DNA from: JAQUOA01 sp037443785
Lineage (GTDB): Bacteria; Bacteroidota; Ignavibacteria; UBA10030; UBA8401
Length of the DNA stretch: 46,084 bases
Direction: 5' to 3'
Assembly (NCBI GenBank): GCA_037443785.1
Contig: JBBINR010000028.1
Span: 1 to 46,084 of the forward strand
Both the position numbers and the translations under genes were made by a program. Shown here piece after piece: positions 27,176 to 35,887 of the stretch; the first letter of the stretch is position 1, and every line of letters starts with the position of its first letter. Below the pieces are notes generated by a model that had not been told where the DNA came from, did no database searches, and was given only the letters and a program-made list of their open reading frames with translations.

Positions 27176-28006
27176 TTATTGGATATTCAAAAGTGGAATA
27201 TATCCGGTTTCTCGGACAATTTTCTGGCCTTGGGGGCTGACAACCCAATCGATGAATTCTTTTATTTTTCCTTTTGGCGTTTCTGCAGTGTATAAATGTA
27301 GATAGCGTGAAATGGGGTATGAACCATTGGCAACATTTTCGATCGTAGGTTGAACTCCGTTAATTGACGCATGAATGACGTTATCACCATACGCCAATCC
27401 GCCGTACCCGATACCAAACGTATCCGAAGCAACGCGCTGAATTAATTGTGATGTCGTCAAAATTGGAATGCATTGAGGTGAATAGTGTTCCCCCAACAAG
27501 ATATGTTCCTCAAAGAAGAGGAACGTTCCGGAGTTCGATTCCCGTGTGAAGACCTGGATTGGATGATCAGCACCGCCAATATTTTTCCAATTGGTGATTT
27601 TTCCCGTAAAGATCGCTTTGATCTGCTCAATACTAAGATTATGGATAGGGTTTGCGGGATGCAGATAAATACTCAATGCATCTTTTGCTGTAAGAACCGA
27701 AATGCCAAGGGAGTTTTTTTTCTCTGCAAGTTCTTTTACTTCATCTGGCTGCATCGGTCTGGACGCTGTTGCAATATCCGCGGCGCCGTTGATCATTGCG
27801 CGAATTCCCGATGCCGAGCCGACGCTCTCAACGTATATTGAGACATCGGGCTGAACTTTCATGAATTCTTCTGCCCATCGCTGAGCCAGTCGCACCATGG
27901 TGTCTGATCCTTTGATACGAATGATCTCATGCTTTTTCTCAGGAGTAATAACGGCGCATGAGACAAAAAGCAAAAGCATGAGCATCAGTAAAAATTTTCC
28001 GTTCAT
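27176..28006 (-). CDS. PstS-like phosphate-binding lipoprotein
   Basis: The 276-residue protein has a lipoprotein signal peptide with lipobox LFVSC near residue 17. PstS-type binding motifs are IRIKGSDTMV, ESVGSASGIRAMI, AADIATASRPM and FTRESNSGTFLFF. It is shorter than and clearly different from the PstS at 16764. It is not next to permease genes, but between a peptidase gene (4-base overlap) and a TonB receptor gene. It may hand phosphate from the outer-membrane receptor to the Pst system. The C-terminal VVSPQGQKIVRETGYIPL block is typical of the family. Confidence 0.9.
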   Translation of the reverse strand: MNGKFLLMLMLLLFVSCAVITPEKKHEIIRIKGSDTMVRLAQRWAEEFMKVQPDVSIYVESVGSASGIRAMINGAADIATASRPMQPDEVKELAEKKNSLGISVLTAKDALSIYLHPANPIHNLSIEQIKAIFTGKITNWKNIGGADHPIQVFTRESNSGTFLFFEEHILLGEHYSPQCIPILTTSQLIQRVASDTFGIGYGGLAYGDNVIHASINGVQPTIENVANGSYPISRYLHLYTAETPKGKIKEFIDWVVSPQGQKIVRETGYIPLLNIQ

Positions 28007-29619
28007 CGTTTTTCTGCTTTCGTTTGCAGTCGTGCGTTAATAAAAATTGACCCCGGATGCCATTGCGGCTCTCGGTCACTGTTGGCAAGATATTCAATAT
28101 AGTGTTTTAAAATTTCCGCATGTTCAACGGCTGCTTCCATGTTGAGTGTTTGATGCAAATCATCAAACGGGGAATGATAAATATCCCTTCCCCAATGAAT
28201 GAATCGATCAAGTCCTTGTTCGTAGGGAGTATTTCTGTAATTGAGCCCTTCCATCACAAGAATAGACGGAATTCCCGCCTGAGCAAAAATGAATTGATCG
28301 GAATTACTGAATGGCTGCACGTCGAGAAACGCAGCCGGAGGATCTTCCACATTCAAAAAGAATTTTTTCGCTACCGTATCTAAATCTTCACCAAGTGTGG
28401 AGAATTCTCGTCCGATACCTGTAATGGAATTGAATGTATCGAACATCGCAATTCCATCGATATTAATATTGGCGATTGTTTTATAGAGGGGAACGACAGG
28501 ATTGAGACAGTAATACTGTGAGCCGAGAAATCCGCGTTCTTCTCCTGTTAAAAATGCAAAGAGGATACTTCGTTTCGTCTTTACTCTGTGCTGCTGCAGA
28601 GAATGGGCAATTTCCAATAATGCCGCAACACCTCCGGCATTATCAAACACACCGTTGTAGACAGAATCACCTTTTAATGCAGGACCGATCCCCAAATGAT
28701 CGTAGTGTGCTGTTACTAAGAGAAATGTCTCCTTCAATCCAGGATCGCTTCCTTCGATCATGCCAATAACATTGGATGAAAGAAAATCTCGTTCGCTAAA
28801 TTTTCCTTGAAAGCTTGCCTGGGTGGCCAACGGAAAACTTTGCATCAATCCTTTTTTGTCCATTGTCTCAATCTCGTAAAACGAATACTTGGCTGAACGA
28901 AACAGCAGTTGTGCCTGCAATGGATTGAGAAGAATATTTAAATTCGATGCCGGATGATACAGCAGCTGCGATTCTTCAAATAAAAACTGACGATTCTGCT
29001 CTTCCCAATTGTTCATTACCGCATCACGTGGATTCGGAATGATAATGCTTCCCCGTGCGCCGCGTGCAAGAGCAATTTTTTGTTTTAAAGTTATCGAAGA
29101 ATGAATTGTCGGACGTCCGCCGTCAAAGTACATGGAATCGCTGGACACCGGTTCGCCGGAAAGAAAGACAACAATCGCATTTTCAACATTCACATTCAGA
29201 TAGTCATTGTAATCATATTCCGGTGCAATAATTCCGTAACCGACAAATATTAACGGCACCGGAGATGGAATAAAAGTTTGTTCACCTGTCGTATACAAAA
29301 CGTATTGTTGATGAAGTTGAAGGGGAATTGTATCGACCGCCGTAAATAATGTAAATGATGTTCCCGTAAGCGGAGAACTTCCATGCAAAGGAAATGTTTG
29401 AAAAAAATCCGGCTGATGTGGTGCAGGTATAATACCGTATGCGTGCAGTTGACGGGCAATGTATTGTGCGGCAATAGTACATCCGTGGGTACCGGTCCCT
29501 CTGCCCTGCAAAGAATCATTCCCGAACACTTCAATGTGATGAAGGATTTTGGCGGATGAAATACTATTCTGAGCCGCAGTTCGGCCGCATATAAAAAGCA
29601 CTATAAGAATATACTTCAT
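28003..29619 (-). CDS. Secreted M28-family zinc aminopeptidase
   Basis: The 538-residue protein has a signal peptide (MKYILIVLFICGRTAAQ). The catalytic half has the M28 zinc-site motifs VTAHYDHLG, VFDNAGGVAALLE, AFLTGEERGFLGSQYY, INIDGIAMFD and HSPFDD. An inserted PA-like region (about 120-250) lies before it. It should remove N-terminal residues from peptides in the periplasm or outside. Its stop overlaps the PstS-like start (ATGA), so the two are coupled, which is unusual company for an aminopeptidase. ATG 29620-29622 just before is an equally possible start. Confidence 0.9.
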   Translation of the reverse strand: MKYILIVLFICGRTAAQNSISSAKILHHIEVFGNDSLQGRGTGTHGCTIAAQYIARQLHAYGIIPAPHQPDFFQTFPLHGSSPLTGTSFTLFTAVDTIPLQLHQQYVLYTTGEQTFIPSPVPLIFVGYGIIAPEYDYNDYLNVNVENAIVVFLSGEPVSSDSMYFDGGRPTIHSSITLKQKIALARGARGSIIIPNPRDAVMNNWEEQNRQFLFEESQLLYHPASNLNILLNPLQAQLLFRSAKYSFYEIETMDKKGLMQSFPLATQASFQGKFSERDFLSSNVIGMIEGSDPGLKETFLLVTAHYDHLGIGPALKGDSVYNGVFDNAGGVAALLEIAHSLQQHRVKTKRSILFAFLTGEERGFLGSQYYCLNPVVPLYKTIANINIDGIAMFDTFNSITGIGREFSTLGEDLDTVAKKFFLNVEDPPAAFLDVQPFSNSDQFIFAQAGIPSILVMEGLNYRNTPYEQGLDRFIHWGRDIYHSPFDDLHQTLNMEAAVEHAEILKHYIEYLANSDREPQWHPGSIFINARLQTKAEKR

Positions 29620-29664
29620 CATACTTCACGGACGTAAAAAGTGCAACATAAAAAATGGTGATAT

Positions 29665-30096
29665 CTATTTTTGGCCCATAAATGTTAATGTCACTCCGGC
29701 TTGCCGCGCGTATTGTGTAATACGTTCATCGCGGTAAAATTCTTTAAAATAGATTTTCACAATACCGGAGTTCGCAATCAATTTAAAACATGTCAAACAT
29801 GGCGAAGCCGTTACATAAATTTCCGCTTGATCGATCCGTACACCATGCTTTGCGGCTTGAGCGACAGCGTTCGCCTCTGCATGGACAGTACGAACACAAT
29901 GATCGTTTTCCATATCATGCCCAACTTCATCGCAATGCGGAGCACCGCGTAAGCTGCCGTTATATCCCGTTGAAAGTATTGTTCTGTCCCGAACAATCAC
30001 CGCTCCAACATGCTTTCTCTCGCACGTGCTTCGTGTTGCTACTTGTTCCGCAATATTCATAAAATATTCGTTCCATGTCACTCGTTTATCATCCAT
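29665..30096 (-). CDS. dCMP deaminase (ComE-like deoxycytidylate deaminase)
   Basis: The 143-residue protein has the zinc site of cytidine/deoxycytidylate deaminases: HAEANA and SPCLTCFKLI, with an additional zinc-binding set in CERKHVGAVIV and APHCDEVGH. The family converts dCMP to dUMP for thymidylate synthesis in the cytoplasm. A GGGGAAA ribosome site precedes the ATG. It is transcribed toward the M28 gene, 46 bases away, but a shared function is not evident. Confidence 0.94.
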   Translation of the reverse strand: MDDKRVTWNEYFMNIAEQVATRSTCERKHVGAVIVRDRTILSTGYNGSLRGAPHCDEVGHDMENDHCVRTVHAEANAVAQAAKHGVRIDQAEIYVTASPCLTCFKLIANSGIVKIYFKEFYRDERITQYARQAGVTLTFMGQK

Positions 30097-30219
30097 ACAT
30101 TTCCCCTTATTGCTGTAATTGATGGTTGTGATCGGTTAATATATTGCAATTTTCTTCACAAAACATCAGTGATTTCTTCATAACATTTTTTTACCTTACA
30201 GTACACCCATGGAGCTACT

Positions 30220-30852
30220 ATGAATATTTCGATCATTGGTGCCGGAAACATCGGCGGTTCTCTTGGAAAAATTTGGGCGTCAAAAGGACATACCATATTT
30301 TTTGGCGTTCGAAACCCCAATTCTGAAAAGACAAAAAAAGCATTAGCGGGAATAGGTGATTCAGCAACCGTACTCTTTGTACATGATGCGGCTCTGCGGT
30401 CGGATGTCATCGTGCTGGCCACACCGTGGGAATCCGTTCCTGAAATTGTTTTCCAGATTGTTGATATGAAAAATAAAATTCTTGTGGACTGCACGAATCC
30501 GATACGTCCAAATCCGGAATGGCCTCTTTCTCAAGGAACATCGGCCGCAGAAGAAATTGCAAAACGGCTTCACGGTTTTCATGTCGTAAAAGCTTTCAAT
30601 ACTATGGGCGCAGGGAATCTTGTTGATGTCCACTTTGATTCTATTCAGGCAGACGGATTCATTTGCGGCGACGATGCAGAGTCAAAAAAAATTGTTGCAC
30701 AGCTTGCCGAAGAAGTTGGCCTGCGTCCTATTGATGTCGGAAATCTGCGGAATGCTGAATTGCTTGAATCGCTTGCAAAATTATGGATTACGCTTGCGTA
30801 TCAACAAGGCATCGGTCCGAATATTGCATTTAAACTGTTGCAGCGTCCATAA
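30220..30852 (+). CDS. NADPH-dependent F420 reductase-like NAD(P)-binding oxidoreductase
   Basis: The 210-residue protein begins with a Rossmann dinucleotide site (ISIIGAGNIGGSLG) and has GVRNPNSEKT, VIVLATPWESVP, LVDCTNPI and HVVKAFNTMGAGN. This is the NADP oxidoreductase, coenzyme F420-dependent family, which in non-methanogens often reduces other substrates. No F420 biosynthesis gene is nearby. It is divergent from the dCMP deaminase with a 123-bp shared promoter region. Confidence 0.88.
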   Translation: MNISIIGAGNIGGSLGKIWASKGHTIFFGVRNPNSEKTKKALAGIGDSATVLFVHDAALRSDVIVLATPWESVPEIVFQIVDMKNKILVDCTNPIRPNPEWPLSQGTSAAEEIAKRLHGFHVVKAFNTMGAGNLVDVHFDSIQADGFICGDDAESKKIVAQLAEEVGLRPIDVGNLRNAELLESLAKLWITLAYQQGIGPNIAFKLLQRP

Positions 30853-30944
30853 GAAATACGCATGGGCAGTACGTTGCCTTGCCCAAGAAATAAATCTTTT
30901 CTACTTTTTTGTATTGTTCACACCACACACAAGGAGATCACATC

Positions 30945-31388
30945 ATGATTCTCGATCATCTCTCACGCTCGGAAAAATATTACAACGTTCATTCAAGCTT
31001 TCGCCATGCATTTGATTACCTGAAACAAAATAATCTCGCCTCTTTGAAAGATGGAACGTACGAGATTGAAGGAACCGATATCTTCGCAATCATTTCAACC
31101 GGTACATCATTTGATACACCGACAAAATTAGAGAGTCACCAAAAATATATCGACATTCAGCTGACGATCGACGGATCATTTCCCATCGGCTGGCGATCAA
31201 TCGATCGATGCACAGTAAACGGTTCTTCTTACCATTTCGAAAAAGATGCTCAACATTATTCGGACTCCCCGGAATTTACGGTCAATCTGACCAAGGACAT
31301 GTTTGCCGTTGTTTTTCCTGAAGATGCTCATGTCGGACTTCCGCCGAGTGATCATGTTCGAAAGGCGGTAGTCAAAGTCGCAGTATGA
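30945..31388 (+). CDS. YhcH/YjgK/YiaL family cupin-like protein
   Basis: The 147-residue protein starts at the ATG eight bases after AAGGAG. The HQKYIDIQLTIDG motif and EDAHVGL near the C-terminus mark the YhcH/YiaL family, double-stranded beta-helix proteins linked to sugar (sialic acid, galactoside) metabolism. The exact reaction is not known for most members. Its stop overlaps the next start (ATGA). Confidence 0.88.
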   Translation: MILDHLSRSEKYYNVHSSFRHAFDYLKQNNLASLKDGTYEIEGTDIFAIISTGTSFDTPTKLESHQKYIDIQLTIDGSFPIGWRSIDRCTVNGSSYHFEKDAQHYSDSPEFTVNLTKDMFAVVFPEDAHVGLPPSDHVRKAVVKVAV

Positions 31389-31915
31389 CCGAATTCCAAC
31401 TGAAGAAGTCGCGACTCCGGCCGTGGAAACAAGGTGACGAACTTCCTCTTATTCGTTATGCCAATAATAAAAAGATTTGGCAAAATGTGCGGGATCATTT
31501 TCCGTATCCGTACACGCTCCCCGATGCACACCGATGGACATTTCACGCTTCAACCGCTTTGATCGACAAAGTATTTGCCATCGAAGTAAACGGAGAACCG
31601 GTGGGAAGTATCGGACTTGTTCCGAAAGAAGATGTATATCGCACATCGATGGAAATTGGCTACTGGCTGGGGGAAGAATTTTGGGGAAAAGGGATTGTTT
31701 CTGAAGCAGTCCGCGCAATTACTAAGTACGGTTTCAACCATTTTGATATTGTTCGCATCTATGCCGACATCTTCGAATGGAATCCCGCATCGGCTCGCGT
31801 GCTTGAAAAAAATGACTATGTCTTTGAGGCACGATTAAAAAATGCTATCATCAAAGATGAGCGCATCGGCGATGTTTTGATCTATTCAATTCTCAAGGAA
31901 AATTGTACCGTATGA
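31385..31915 (+). CDS. GNAT acetyltransferase, RimJ/RimL type
   Basis: The 176-residue protein shows the RimJ/RimL pattern: SRLRPWKQGDELPLIRYANN at the start, IGYWLGEEFWGKGIVSEAV as acetyl-CoA loop, and RIYADIFEWNPASARVLEKN. It should acetylate an amino group on a protein or small molecule. It is coupled by ATGA overlaps to genes on both sides. Confidence 0.92.
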   Translation: MTEFQLKKSRLRPWKQGDELPLIRYANNKKIWQNVRDHFPYPYTLPDAHRWTFHASTALIDKVFAIEVNGEPVGSIGLVPKEDVYRTSMEIGYWLGEEFWGKGIVSEAVRAITKYGFNHFDIVRIYADIFEWNPASARVLEKNDYVFEARLKNAIIKDERIGDVLIYSILKENCTV

Positions 31916-32448
31916 AGCCGTGGAAAACAGTTAACCGCACAACGATTCTTGATCACAGTAAATGGCTGAAAGTGGAAGATCATACCATCGAACTTCCCGA
32001 CGGAAAAATTCTCGACAAATGGTGTTGGATTATCTCTCCGGATTATGTCAATGTTGTTGTTGAAAACGTGCAGGGTGATTTCGTGTGCTTTCGTCAAACG
32101 AAATATGCCGTGAATGGAATCTCTCTTGCACCCGTCGGCGGATATCTTGAACCCAATGAAGATCCTCTCGAATGTGCAAAGAGAGAACTGCGCGAAGAAA
32201 TGGGATATGCGGCAGCGGAATGGATTTCACTCGGCAGATTTCCATGCGACGGAAATCACGGCAACGGTTTTGCAAATTTATTTCTCGCGCGTGGCGCACA
32301 AAAAGTCGGTGATGTGATTGCCGATGATCTTGAAGAACAAGAAGTCGTCATTCTCACCCGAAATGAATTATTGCAAGCATTGGTGAATGGAGAATTTAAA
32401 GTGTTGTCGTGGTCAACGGCAGTAGCATTCGCATTATTCCATGGATAA
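31912..32448 (+). CDS. NUDIX hydrolase (ADP-ribose pyrophosphatase-like)
   Basis: The 178-residue protein has a perfect Nudix box fitting Gx5Ex7REUxEExGU, beginning GYLEPNEDPLE and ending REEMGY. It should cleave a nucleoside diphosphate linked to another moiety, using Mg2+. The start codon overlaps the preceding stop, so the gene is translationally coupled to the acetyltransferase. Confidence 0.92.
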   Translation: MKPWKTVNRTTILDHSKWLKVEDHTIELPDGKILDKWCWIISPDYVNVVVENVQGDFVCFRQTKYAVNGISLAPVGGYLEPNEDPLECAKRELREEMGYAAAEWISLGRFPCDGNHGNGFANLFLARGAQKVGDVIADDLEEQEVVILTRNELLQALVNGEFKVLSWSTAVAFALFHG

Positions 32449-32456
32449 AAAATTCT

Positions 32457-33338
32457 ATGAAAAACATAACGGCAGTCATAGTCATTTTCTGTATCTCTTC
32501 TTGTTCATCAGGGAACTATCTCGCTGAGATCCAATCGATAGATTTTACTGCCGAAAACCTTTTTTCAAAAAATATTGAGGGACCTACTTTTGATAAAGAA
32601 GGGAATCTCTATGTTGTCAATTTCCAAAAGAACGGCACTATTGGTAAGGTGAAAATGGATGGCACCTGTGAAGTGTTTGTCGAACTGCCTGACAGCAGCA
32701 TCGCTAATGCGCTTCAAATGAATTCGCACAATGAAATCCTGGCTGCCGATTTCCCCAGGCACAATATTTTGAAGATAAATCCTGTCACAAAAACGGTTGC
32801 AATTTTTTGCCACAACGAACATTTCAACCAGCCAAACGATATTTGCATCAATAAGAATGATCAACTTTTCGCATCCGATCCCCACTGGAAAACAAGTACC
32901 GGTCAGCTCTGGCGTATCGATCCAAACGGCAAGGCAACACTTCTTGAAGACTCGATGGGAACAACAAATGGAATTTGTTTGAGCCCTGATGAACGAATAC
33001 TTTATGTTAATGAAAGCATTCAACGATGCGTATGGAAATATGATGTTGATGCCTACGGAAATATTTTGCACAAACAACTTTTTCTTCGTTTTGAAGATTT
33101 CGGAATGGACGGCATGAAATGCGACCGCGATGGTAATCTTTACATTACGCGATATGGAAAAGGAACAATCGCCGTTGTTTCTCCTGCAGGAACATTATTG
33201 CGAGAAGTTCGATTAAAAGGGAAAAATTGCAGCAATCTCGTTTTCGGTGGCTCTGATGGACGTACGGTTTTTATTACGTTGCAAGACCGCAAAGGAATGG
33301 AAAAATTCCAAAATGATATTCCGGGGAAGGGATTTTAA
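32457..33338 (+). CDS. SMP-30/gluconolactonase-like lipoprotein
   Basis: The 293-residue protein has a lipoprotein signal (lipobox CISSC, near residue 16). Beta-propeller repeats follow, such as EGPTFDKEGNLYVVNF, QPNDICINKNDQLFASDP, TTNGICLSPDERILYVNES and GMDGMKCDRDGNLYITRY. These match the SMP-30/gluconolactonase/LRE fold, whose Asp/Asn/Glu residues bind Ca2+. It may open a sugar lactone in the periplasm. The gene begins nine bases after the Nudix stop; the next gene follows after two. Confidence 0.88.
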   Translation: MKNITAVIVIFCISSCSSGNYLAEIQSIDFTAENLFSKNIEGPTFDKEGNLYVVNFQKNGTIGKVKMDGTCEVFVELPDSSIANALQMNSHNEILAADFPRHNILKINPVTKTVAIFCHNEHFNQPNDICINKNDQLFASDPHWKTSTGQLWRIDPNGKATLLEDSMGTTNGICLSPDERILYVNESIQRCVWKYDVDAYGNILHKQLFLRFEDFGMDGMKCDRDGNLYITRYGKGTIAVVSPAGTLLREVRLKGKNCSNLVFGGSDGRTVFITLQDRKGMEKFQNDIPGKGF

Positions 33339-33340
33339 GC

Positions 33341-34534
33341 ATGAAACTGTTTTTATTTTTTTTCGTGTGGCCGATGTTACTTCCAGCTCAGACATTCACA
33401 TCGTTCGTTGAACGACTTGAACACCTTCCGCTCTCTCAGCGAACACAAGCAGTCCACACATTCCTTGCGTCGCAAAAATCTATTCCGATCATTGAAGAAG
33501 ACATTCTCTTGCATTTTATTTGGTTCGGAAAAGCTTCGATGGTACTTGTCAATGGTAACCTTCAGCATTGGCTTGTGCCTGACACGCTTAACAAAATTGA
33601 GTGCGAAGATTCCGCATTCTTTTATAAATCATTTATCGTTCCTTCCGATGCGCGATTAGATTATAAATTTGTAGTCGATGGTAAGGAACAGCTTGATCCA
33701 ATAAATCCAAGGATGACGCCCAGTGGATTTGGCCCGCATTCAGAAGCACGAATGTCAAAATTCATTTCCAGCCCGTATTTGATGTATGCCGATTCGATTC
33801 CTCATGGTTCCATCGATTCTGCTCTTGTCGATAACCACATTCCGCCTCCGCTGAATCATTACACCATTGCAGGACGGATTGTGAAAATTTATCTTCCTCC
33901 GGGATATGACACGCTTTCACATCTCTCCTCGGTGTATGTGCACGATGGATTTCAAGCCATTGAATTTGCACATCTGCCGGTGATTCTTGATAATCTTATC
34001 GCACAAAAAAAAATCCCGCCCGTGGTCGCTGTATTTATTCCGCCCGTTGAACGCTTGGGAGAATACATGACTGATCGGCGTGATAAATTTGCCAAAGCGT
34101 TATGTGATGAAATAGTCCCATTCATTGATAAAAAATATAAAACGGCAAAAGAACCTAAACAGCGCGCGATGATGGGAATTTCTGCCGGTGCATATTTTTC
34201 GTTATATACCGTGTTAAGCAGACTGGATATTTTTCATAACGTTGGCGCACAATCGGCAGCCATTACACCCGGATTGATCGCTTTGAGCAAAAAACGGGCA
34301 AACGAAAATGCTTTAACTCCGGCCGTGAAAATTTATCTGGATTGTGGCCGCTACGACATCACACAAAAAAGTTATGCGTCAGGCGAAGATTTCTTGGAAT
34401 TGAATCGGGCATACAGCAATCTTCTTTCCTCTCTGCACGTTCCCCACTACTACAAAGAAGTTAACGACGGTCATGAATGGGCAAATTGGAGAGAACGGAT
34501 GCCGGAAATGCTGATTTTTTTCTTTGGCATGTGA
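33341..34534 (+). CDS. Exported esterase with early-set N-terminal domain
   Basis: The 397-residue protein has a signal peptide (MKLFLFFFVWPMLLPAQ). Residues 50-150 look like an immunoglobulin-like early-set domain of the kind that precedes enterochelin/feruloyl-type esterases (FIWFGKASMVLVNGNLQHW, YKFVVDGKEQLDP). The catalytic domain has IYLPPGYD, VYVHDGFQ, the nucleophile elbow MGISAGAYFS and a late His in NDGHEWANW. It likely hydrolyses an ester in the periplasm. The substrate is unknown. It ends the 30945-34534 run. Confidence 0.85.
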   Translation: MKLFLFFFVWPMLLPAQTFTSFVERLEHLPLSQRTQAVHTFLASQKSIPIIEEDILLHFIWFGKASMVLVNGNLQHWLVPDTLNKIECEDSAFFYKSFIVPSDARLDYKFVVDGKEQLDPINPRMTPSGFGPHSEARMSKFISSPYLMYADSIPHGSIDSALVDNHIPPPLNHYTIAGRIVKIYLPPGYDTLSHLSSVYVHDGFQAIEFAHLPVILDNLIAQKKIPPVVAVFIPPVERLGEYMTDRRDKFAKALCDEIVPFIDKKYKTAKEPKQRAMMGISAGAYFSLYTVLSRLDIFHNVGAQSAAITPGLIALSKKRANENALTPAVKIYLDCGRYDITQKSYASGEDFLELNRAYSNLLSSLHVPHYYKEVNDGHEWANWRERMPEMLIFFFGM

Positions 34535-34554
34535 CGTCATCCGCCCTCATCGAA

Positions 34555-35310
34555 TTATCGAATTGTATCGGTAGAAAGTAAAACTTTATAACGAGTCATC
34601 GCATTATATTTTTCGATCATTTTAATCACTTCTCTGCTGTTTTTGCTTATCCAAAAGAGGGAGTAATTTTTTTCATCATAATTAATTTTTAGAATCCAAC
34701 ATTCGATCGTTGAATTGTCAACGGCGGGAATTCTTTCTTCATTAATGACTCGATAGACATATTCCTGCGGAGGAGTTTTTCCGCCGGGATGATAAAAGTT
34801 AATTGAGAAGGTTTTCCCTACGCGAAGATCAAGTAATGGAAAAGTTTCCAAATCTAATTCCCAATTCAAGGTGGGACTCGTTTGGTCAACAGTAAACCCT
34901 TGTTTGACATTTCCTTGCACTGTATCCGAACCGATAATTTTTGTCCCTAAAAAATCATATGCTTCTATTCCAGTTTTTGGCGAAAACGAATAGTGATAGA
35001 TGGGTAAAAAATTTTGTGCATCGCAAAGAGAAAACACCGTTCGGTTTGCCGTTGAATCTGAAGACAGCCATCGTTGCTGCACGACAATCATGTCTTTAGA
35101 ATTTATTTTTTGAAATTGAACAGTTCTTGACCAAAGGGACATTTTGGATTCACTGCTTCCTTCTTTTTTAGCAAGAACAAAATACTCACGGGTCCCTTCC
35201 TTAAGGTAACGTTTAATGCTGTAGGTTTTGAGCGACGAAACAACCTCGCGTTCTTGTGCAAAAAGAGAAATACCAAACAAAAAATATAGCGCTATTAATT
35301 TAGTAAACAT
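34555..35310 (-). CDS. Exported hypothetical protein (DUF3108-like)
   Basis: The 251-residue protein starts behind GAGGAG and has a signal peptide (MFTKLIALYFLFGISLFAQ). Beta-rich sequence with alternating patterns fills the rest. It reminds me of DUF3108-type periplasmic proteins (segments FLPIYHYSFSPKTGIEAYDFLGT and CWILKINYDEKNYSLFWISK), but I cannot assign it firmly. No catalytic motif is seen. It is convergent with the esterase gene and divergent from arsR, and a role in either is not evident. Confidence 0.75.
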   Translation of the reverse strand: MFTKLIALYFLFGISLFAQEREVVSSLKTYSIKRYLKEGTREYFVLAKKEGSSESKMSLWSRTVQFQKINSKDMIVVQQRWLSSDSTANRTVFSLCDAQNFLPIYHYSFSPKTGIEAYDFLGTKIIGSDTVQGNVKQGFTVDQTSPTLNWELDLETFPLLDLRVGKTFSINFYHPGGKTPPQEYVYRVINEERIPAVDNSTIECWILKINYDEKNYSLFWISKNSREVIKMIEKYNAMTRYKVLLSTDTIR

Positions 35311-35478
35311 TATAAAGCTCCTCTAAGTAGATAAAGTGAATTCGCGTACATTACGTGAAACTTGTATGCCCTGTTTCAATCTTTATTTAACTATCGCAGT
35401 TTATTGATCATTGTAATGTTTTTAAAAATAAACAGTGAAGCGATCTCCGTCCAATTTTTTTCTTGCCTTCTTGAAAAT

Positions 35479-35500
35479 TTTATCGTAATATTACGATAAA
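35479..35500 (+). promoter_or_regulatory. ArsR operator, perfect palindrome
   Basis: The half-site TTTATCGTAAT and its exact complement make a 22-bp perfect palindrome. It ends 11 bases before the arsR ATG. Its core (TATCGTAA / TTACGATA) recurs before arsM, which supports autoregulation by ArsR. Confidence 0.85.
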
Positions 35501-35511
35501 TAAAAATACGT

Positions 35512-35832
35512 ATGGGCATTTCAAAAAAAGACGAATTCAGCATTAGGCACAACCGCCTCGCCGATCTTGCTAAGGCATTGGCTCACCCTGCAAGAATTGC
35601 AATTTTGGAATTTCTGGCAAACAGCACGGCATGCATGTGCGGCGATATCGTTGAAAAGCTCCCTTTATCTCAATCCACGGTATCACAGCATTTACGGGAA
35701 TTGAAAAAAGCTGGATTGATTCAAGGCGAAATTGAAGGGGCAAAAGTCTGTTATTGTATTAACGAAAAAGCATGGAGTGAGGCAAAAAGTTTGTTATCCC
35801 AATTTTTAATCGATATCAAAAAGTGTTGTTAA
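35512..35832 (+). CDS. arsR: ArsR-family arsenic-responsive repressor
   Basis: The 106-residue winged-helix protein has the ArsR layout: AKALAHPARIAILEFL, LSQSTVSQHLRELKKAGLI as DNA-binding helices, and the EIEGAKVCYCI wing. Candidate As(III) ligands are Cys41, Cys43, Cys80, Cys82, Cys105 and Cys106; the Cys41-x-Cys43 pair corresponds roughly to the E. coli ArsR-type position. It should release its operators on arsenite binding. No clear ribosome site precedes the ATG, and the palindrome ends 11 bases upstream. Confidence 0.93.
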   Translation: MGISKKDEFSIRHNRLADLAKALAHPARIAILEFLANSTACMCGDIVEKLPLSQSTVSQHLRELKKAGLIQGEIEGAKVCYCINEKAWSEAKSLLSQFLIDIKKCC

Positions 35833-35850
35833 AAAAATTTTCTCAATTCA

Positions 35851-35866
35851 ATCGTAATTTTACGAT
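35851..35866 (+). promoter_or_regulatory. Second ArsR operator between arsR and arsM
   Basis: ATCGTAA, two central T, then TTACGAT repeat the core of the upstream operator. It lies 21 bases before the arsM start, suggesting separate or additional control of arsM-arsC-acr3. Confidence 0.78.
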
Positions 35867-35887
35867 AGTTATTATTAGGGGCACAGT

